Assembly: GCF_031979925.1 (NCBI RefSeq)
Contig: NZ_DALZFB010000010.1
Coordinates: forward strand, 89,536 to 153,535
DNA length: 64,000 nt
Origin: Pseudescherichia sp031979925
Lineage (GTDB): Bacteria; Pseudomonadota; Gammaproteobacteria; Enterobacterales; Enterobacteriaceae
Direction of reading: 5' to 3'
The position numbers and the translations under genes are program-made. Position 1 is the stretch's first letter; each line of letters opens with the position of its first letter. The notes below the pieces were generated by a model that saw only the letters and a list, made by a program, of their open reading frames with translations, was not told where the DNA came from and searched no databases. Below are positions 61,759 to 64,000 of this stretch, piece after piece.

Positions 61759-62805
61759 ATGACTGAACTGACATTAAAATATCATCGTAGCGTGGGGCAG
61801 CTTGTTCCAGGCCTGGCGCTAAGCGCGGCCGTGGCTGGCGTAGCGCTGTGGAGCGGCACGATCCCTGCCGTATCCGGTGCCGGTTTTAGCGCCCTTTCGC
61901 TGGCTATTTTAATCGGGATGGTGCTCGGTAACACCCTTTATCCGCAGATTGGGCGGCCCTGCGAGAGCGGGATTGTGTTTGCCAAACAGCACCTGCTGCG
62001 GCTGGGGATCATTCTGTACGGCTTTCGCCTGACGTTCTCACAGATTGCTGACGTCGGCGTCAGCGGTATCATAATCGACGTGCTGACGCTCTCCAGTACC
62101 TTTTTACTGGCGTGTTTTCTGGGCCAGAAAGTCTTCGGCCTCGACAAACAGACCAGCTGGCTGATCGGGGCTGGCAGCAGCATCTGCGGCGCGGCGGCGG
62201 TGCTGGCCACCGAGCCGGTGCTGAAAGCCGAATCCAGCAAGGTCACGGTAGCCATCGCCACGGTGATGATTTTCGGCACGCTGGCTATTTTCATCTACCC
62301 TGCCCTCTATTCTTTGCTTGCGCACTGGTTTACTCCAGAGAGCTACGGCATCTATATAGGATCGACCATGCACGAGGTGGCGCAGGTGGTTGCCGCAGGC
62401 CACGCCGTTAGCCCGGAGACGGAGAGCGCAGCGGTGATCGCTAAAATGCTGCGGGTGATGATGCTGGCCCCGTTCCTGATCCTGCTGGCTGCCCGCGTAA
62501 AGCAGCTGGCCCCCGCTGACGCGGGTCAACGCAGCAAAATCACCATTCCGTGGTTTGCGCTCCTGTTTATTGCGGTGGCGGTGTTTAACTCCTTCGGCCT
62601 GCTGTCGAAAGCTGCGGTCAGTATGCTGGTGACGCTGGATACCCTGCTGCTGGCGATGGCAATGGCGGCGCTGGGCGTGACCACCCACATTAGCGCAATT
62701 CGCAAAGCGGGGGCGCTGCCGCTGCTGATGGCGCTGACGCTCTTTATCTGGCTGATCGTCGGCGGTGGCGTCATCAACCTGGTGGTTCATTACGTCATGG
62801 CATAA
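61759..62805 (+). CDS. yeiH: UPF0324 membrane protein YeiH
   Basis: A 348-residue membrane protein with about ten predicted segments of the UPF0324 (DUF979-like YeiH) family, close to E. coli YeiH (349). Conserved parts are GMVLGNTLYPQIG, GAGSSICGAAAVLATEPV and HEVAQVVAAGHA. Its function is not settled; it is linked to sulfite response through YeiE. GGAG lies before the ATG. Confidence 0.94.
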   Translation: MTELTLKYHRSVGQLVPGLALSAAVAGVALWSGTIPAVSGAGFSALSLAILIGMVLGNTLYPQIGRPCESGIVFAKQHLLRLGIILYGFRLTFSQIADVGVSGIIIDVLTLSSTFLLACFLGQKVFGLDKQTSWLIGAGSSICGAAAVLATEPVLKAESSKVTVAIATVMIFGTLAIFIYPALYSLLAHWFTPESYGIYIGSTMHEVAQVVAAGHAVSPETESAAVIAKMLRVMMLAPFLILLAARVKQLAPADAGQRSKITIPWFALLFIAVAVFNSFGLLSKAAVSMLVTLDTLLLAMAMAALGVTTHISAIRKAGALPLLMALTLFIWLIVGGGVINLVVHYVMA

Positions 62806-62880
62806 ATCAATACATTCTGCTGCCGCGAACCCGCTATCATACGCCTTTGCTTTTACCTGCGGGTTTTACAGGAGTTGTAG

Positions 62881-63738
62881 ATGAAATTTATTGGCGCGCA
62901 CGTTAGCGCGGCGGGCGGCGTGGCTAATGCCGCCGTACGTGCGGCAGAGATCGGGGCCACTGCCTTTGCCCTGTTTACCAAAAACCAGCGCCAGTGGCGG
63001 GCTGCCGCGCTCACTCGCGCCACCATCGCCGAGTTTAAGGCCGCCTGTGAAAAGCACCGCTTTGGTCCAGGCCAGATCCTGCCCCACGACAGCTATCTGA
63101 TTAACCTGGGGCACCCGGTAACCGAGGCGCTGGAGAAGTCCCGGGAGGCCTTTATTGATGAGATGCAGCGCTGCGAGCAGCTCGGTCTGACCCTGCTGAA
63201 CTTTCACCCCGGTAGCCACCTGATGCAGATCCCGGAAGATGAGTGCCTGGCGCGCATCGCCGAGTCGATCAACATTGCGCTGGATAAAACCGAGGGCGTC
63301 ACGGCGGTGATTGAAAACACTGCGGGCCAGGGCAGCAACCTCGGCTTTAAGTTTGAGCACCTGGCGGCGATTATTGACGGCGTGGAGGATAAATCCCGCG
63401 TTGGCGTCTGCATCGATACCTGCCACGCCTTTGCGGCGGGGTACGATCTGCGCGGCAGCGAGGCCTGTGAAAAGACCTTTGCCGAGTTTGAGCGGATCGT
63501 CGGCTTCCAGTATTTACGGGGAATGCACCTCAACGATGCCAAAAGCGCCTTTGCCAGCCGCGTTGACCGCCACCACAGCCTGGGCGAAGGCAATATTGGC
63601 CACGAGGCCTTTAGCTGGATCATGCAGGACACCCGCTTCGACGGTATTCCGCTGATCCTCGAGACCATTAACTCAGATATCTGGGATGAAGAGATTGCGT
63701 GGCTGAAGGCGCAGCAGGTGCAGGCAGCCACGGTTTAA
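62881..63738 (+). CDS. nfo: Endonuclease IV
   Basis: Nfo is a zinc-dependent AP endonuclease that acts at abasic and oxidised sites in DNA base-excision repair; E. coli nfo is induced by SoxRS. It is 285 residues, the same as E. coli, with the AP_endonuc_2 signatures: HDSYLINLGHP, NFHPGSHL, ENTAGQGSNLG, CIDTCHAFAAGYDLR and the C-terminal HHSLGEGNIGHEAF. AGGAG lies before the ATG. I saw no SoxS box. Confidence 0.97.
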   Translation: MKFIGAHVSAAGGVANAAVRAAEIGATAFALFTKNQRQWRAAALTRATIAEFKAACEKHRFGPGQILPHDSYLINLGHPVTEALEKSREAFIDEMQRCEQLGLTLLNFHPGSHLMQIPEDECLARIAESINIALDKTEGVTAVIENTAGQGSNLGFKFEHLAAIIDGVEDKSRVGVCIDTCHAFAAGYDLRGSEACEKTFAEFERIVGFQYLRGMHLNDAKSAFASRVDRHHSLGEGNIGHEAFSWIMQDTRFDGIPLILETINSDIWDEEIAWLKAQQVQAATV

Positions 63739-63746
63739 GACAGGAA

Positions 63747-63827
63747 CGCCGGGCGGCGGCTAACGCCTTGCCCGGCCTACAAACTGCACGATCATGTAGG
63801 CCCGGTAAGCGTAGCGCCACCGGGCGC
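63747..63827. repeat. REP pair (BIME-like) after nfo
   Basis: Two REP units in opposite orientation: ACGCCGGGCGGCGGCTAACG with CCCGGCCTAC, then ATGTAGGCCCGGTAAGCGTA with GCGCCACCGGGCG. They follow the nfo stop by nine bases. Confidence 0.8.
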
Positions 63828-63828
63828 A

Positions 63829-63852
63829 AAAAAAGGGCAGCCCGTGGGCTGT
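63829..63852 (-). terminator. Probable terminator for a minus-strand gene beyond the window
   Basis: A five-base-pair stem (CAGCC / GGCTG) with loop CGTG is followed on the minus strand by CCC and then seven Ts. It would end a gene transcribed from the right, outside the window. Confidence 0.55.
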
Positions 63853-63889
63853 AATGTTTGTCAGTTAAGCTGTGGGAAAAGGGAAATAT

Positions 63890-64000
63890 GTGACTCTGGT
63901 ATATGTGTTCCGTTCACCTCATGCAGGGCAGAACATATAACGAGTGTCACACGTGAACGGGATAAGGGGGCCACCGCGGCCCCCTTATCGATCCCCGCGG
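63890..64000. other. Structured, ORF-free terminal segment with interleaved inverted repeats
   Basis: A stem-forming repeat has arms at 63890-63910 and 63931-63950. A second has arms at 63910-63917 (CCGTTCAC) and 63953-63960 (GTGAACGG). The arms interleave, so folding both would give a pseudoknot. A perfect 12-base-pair hairpin (GATAAGGGGGCC / GGCCCCCTTATC) follows at 63961-63989. No ORF is present. It may be a leader, an RNA gene or a terminator complex. Confidence 0.4.

Noticed and set aside
63829..63989. ERIC element at the right end
   Set aside because: The inverted repeats superficially recall ERIC, but the sequence does not follow the ERIC consensus.

Overview
This is a chromosomal segment of a gamma-proteobacterium of the family Enterobacteriaceae. 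Most genes are clear orthologues of Escherichia coli genes and follow the same order as the E. coli interval from thiD/thiM through mrp-metG, yehR-S-btsRS-mlrA, yehWXY-osmF, bglX, dld, pbpG, yohCDF, dusC, yohJK-cdd-sanA, mglBAC-galS, yeiB-folE-yeiG, cirA, lysP, yeiE-yeiH and nfo. GC-rich coding sequence, REP-type palindromes between genes, an intact mdtQ and genes that differ from E. coli suggest a relative of Enterobacter, Lelliottia or Leclercia rather than Escherichia. I see no rRNA, tRNA, CRISPR array, insertion sequence or prophage.

Layout. (1) 1-6282: a minus-strand operon of an enolase-superfamily dehydratase-like enzyme and a five-part dipeptide/oligopeptide-type ABC importer, the last ATPase cut by the window edge. 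(2) 6613-10053: fbaB, a small lipoprotein, and thiM-thiD under a TPP riboswitch. (3) 10054-15265: an accessory island holding an AT-richer collagen-like YadA-type adhesin, a 49-residue membrane ORF, a LysR regulator divergent from an oxidoreductase-monooxygenase pair, and an rcnB without rcnR/rcnA joined to a GNAT gene. (4) 15324-41071: a mostly syntenic core: mrp and metG (divergent), the BtsSR pyruvate-sensing system, mlrA, the YehWXY-OsmF importer, beta-glucosidase, D-lactate dehydrogenase, PBP7, small membrane proteins YohO and YohP, an intact outer-membrane factor MdtQ, dusC, yohJK, cdd and sanA. (5) 41095-46140: a second accessory block where E. coli has yeiS-preTA: an EAL-HDOD protein, an EmrE-type pump, a four-gene cluster ending in a YetF/DUF421 protein, and the stress genes yciG-yciF with a 28-codon ORF. 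(6) 46141-55315: the galactose importer mglBAC and its regulator galS, both preceded by the same operator and CRP sites, then yeiB-folE, an inserted MFS gene, and yeiG. (7) 55742-56921: an AT-rich LysR plus holin-like gene pair. (8) 56969-64000: cirA with a Fur box, lysP, yeiE/yeiH, nfo, REP elements and a structured terminal segment.

The least explained content lies in three accessory blocks: the collagen-like adhesin island, the sanA-mglC block, and the LysR/holin-like pair beside cirA. None is a proven new system. The LysR/holin pair and the YetF cluster are the best candidates for undescribed function.
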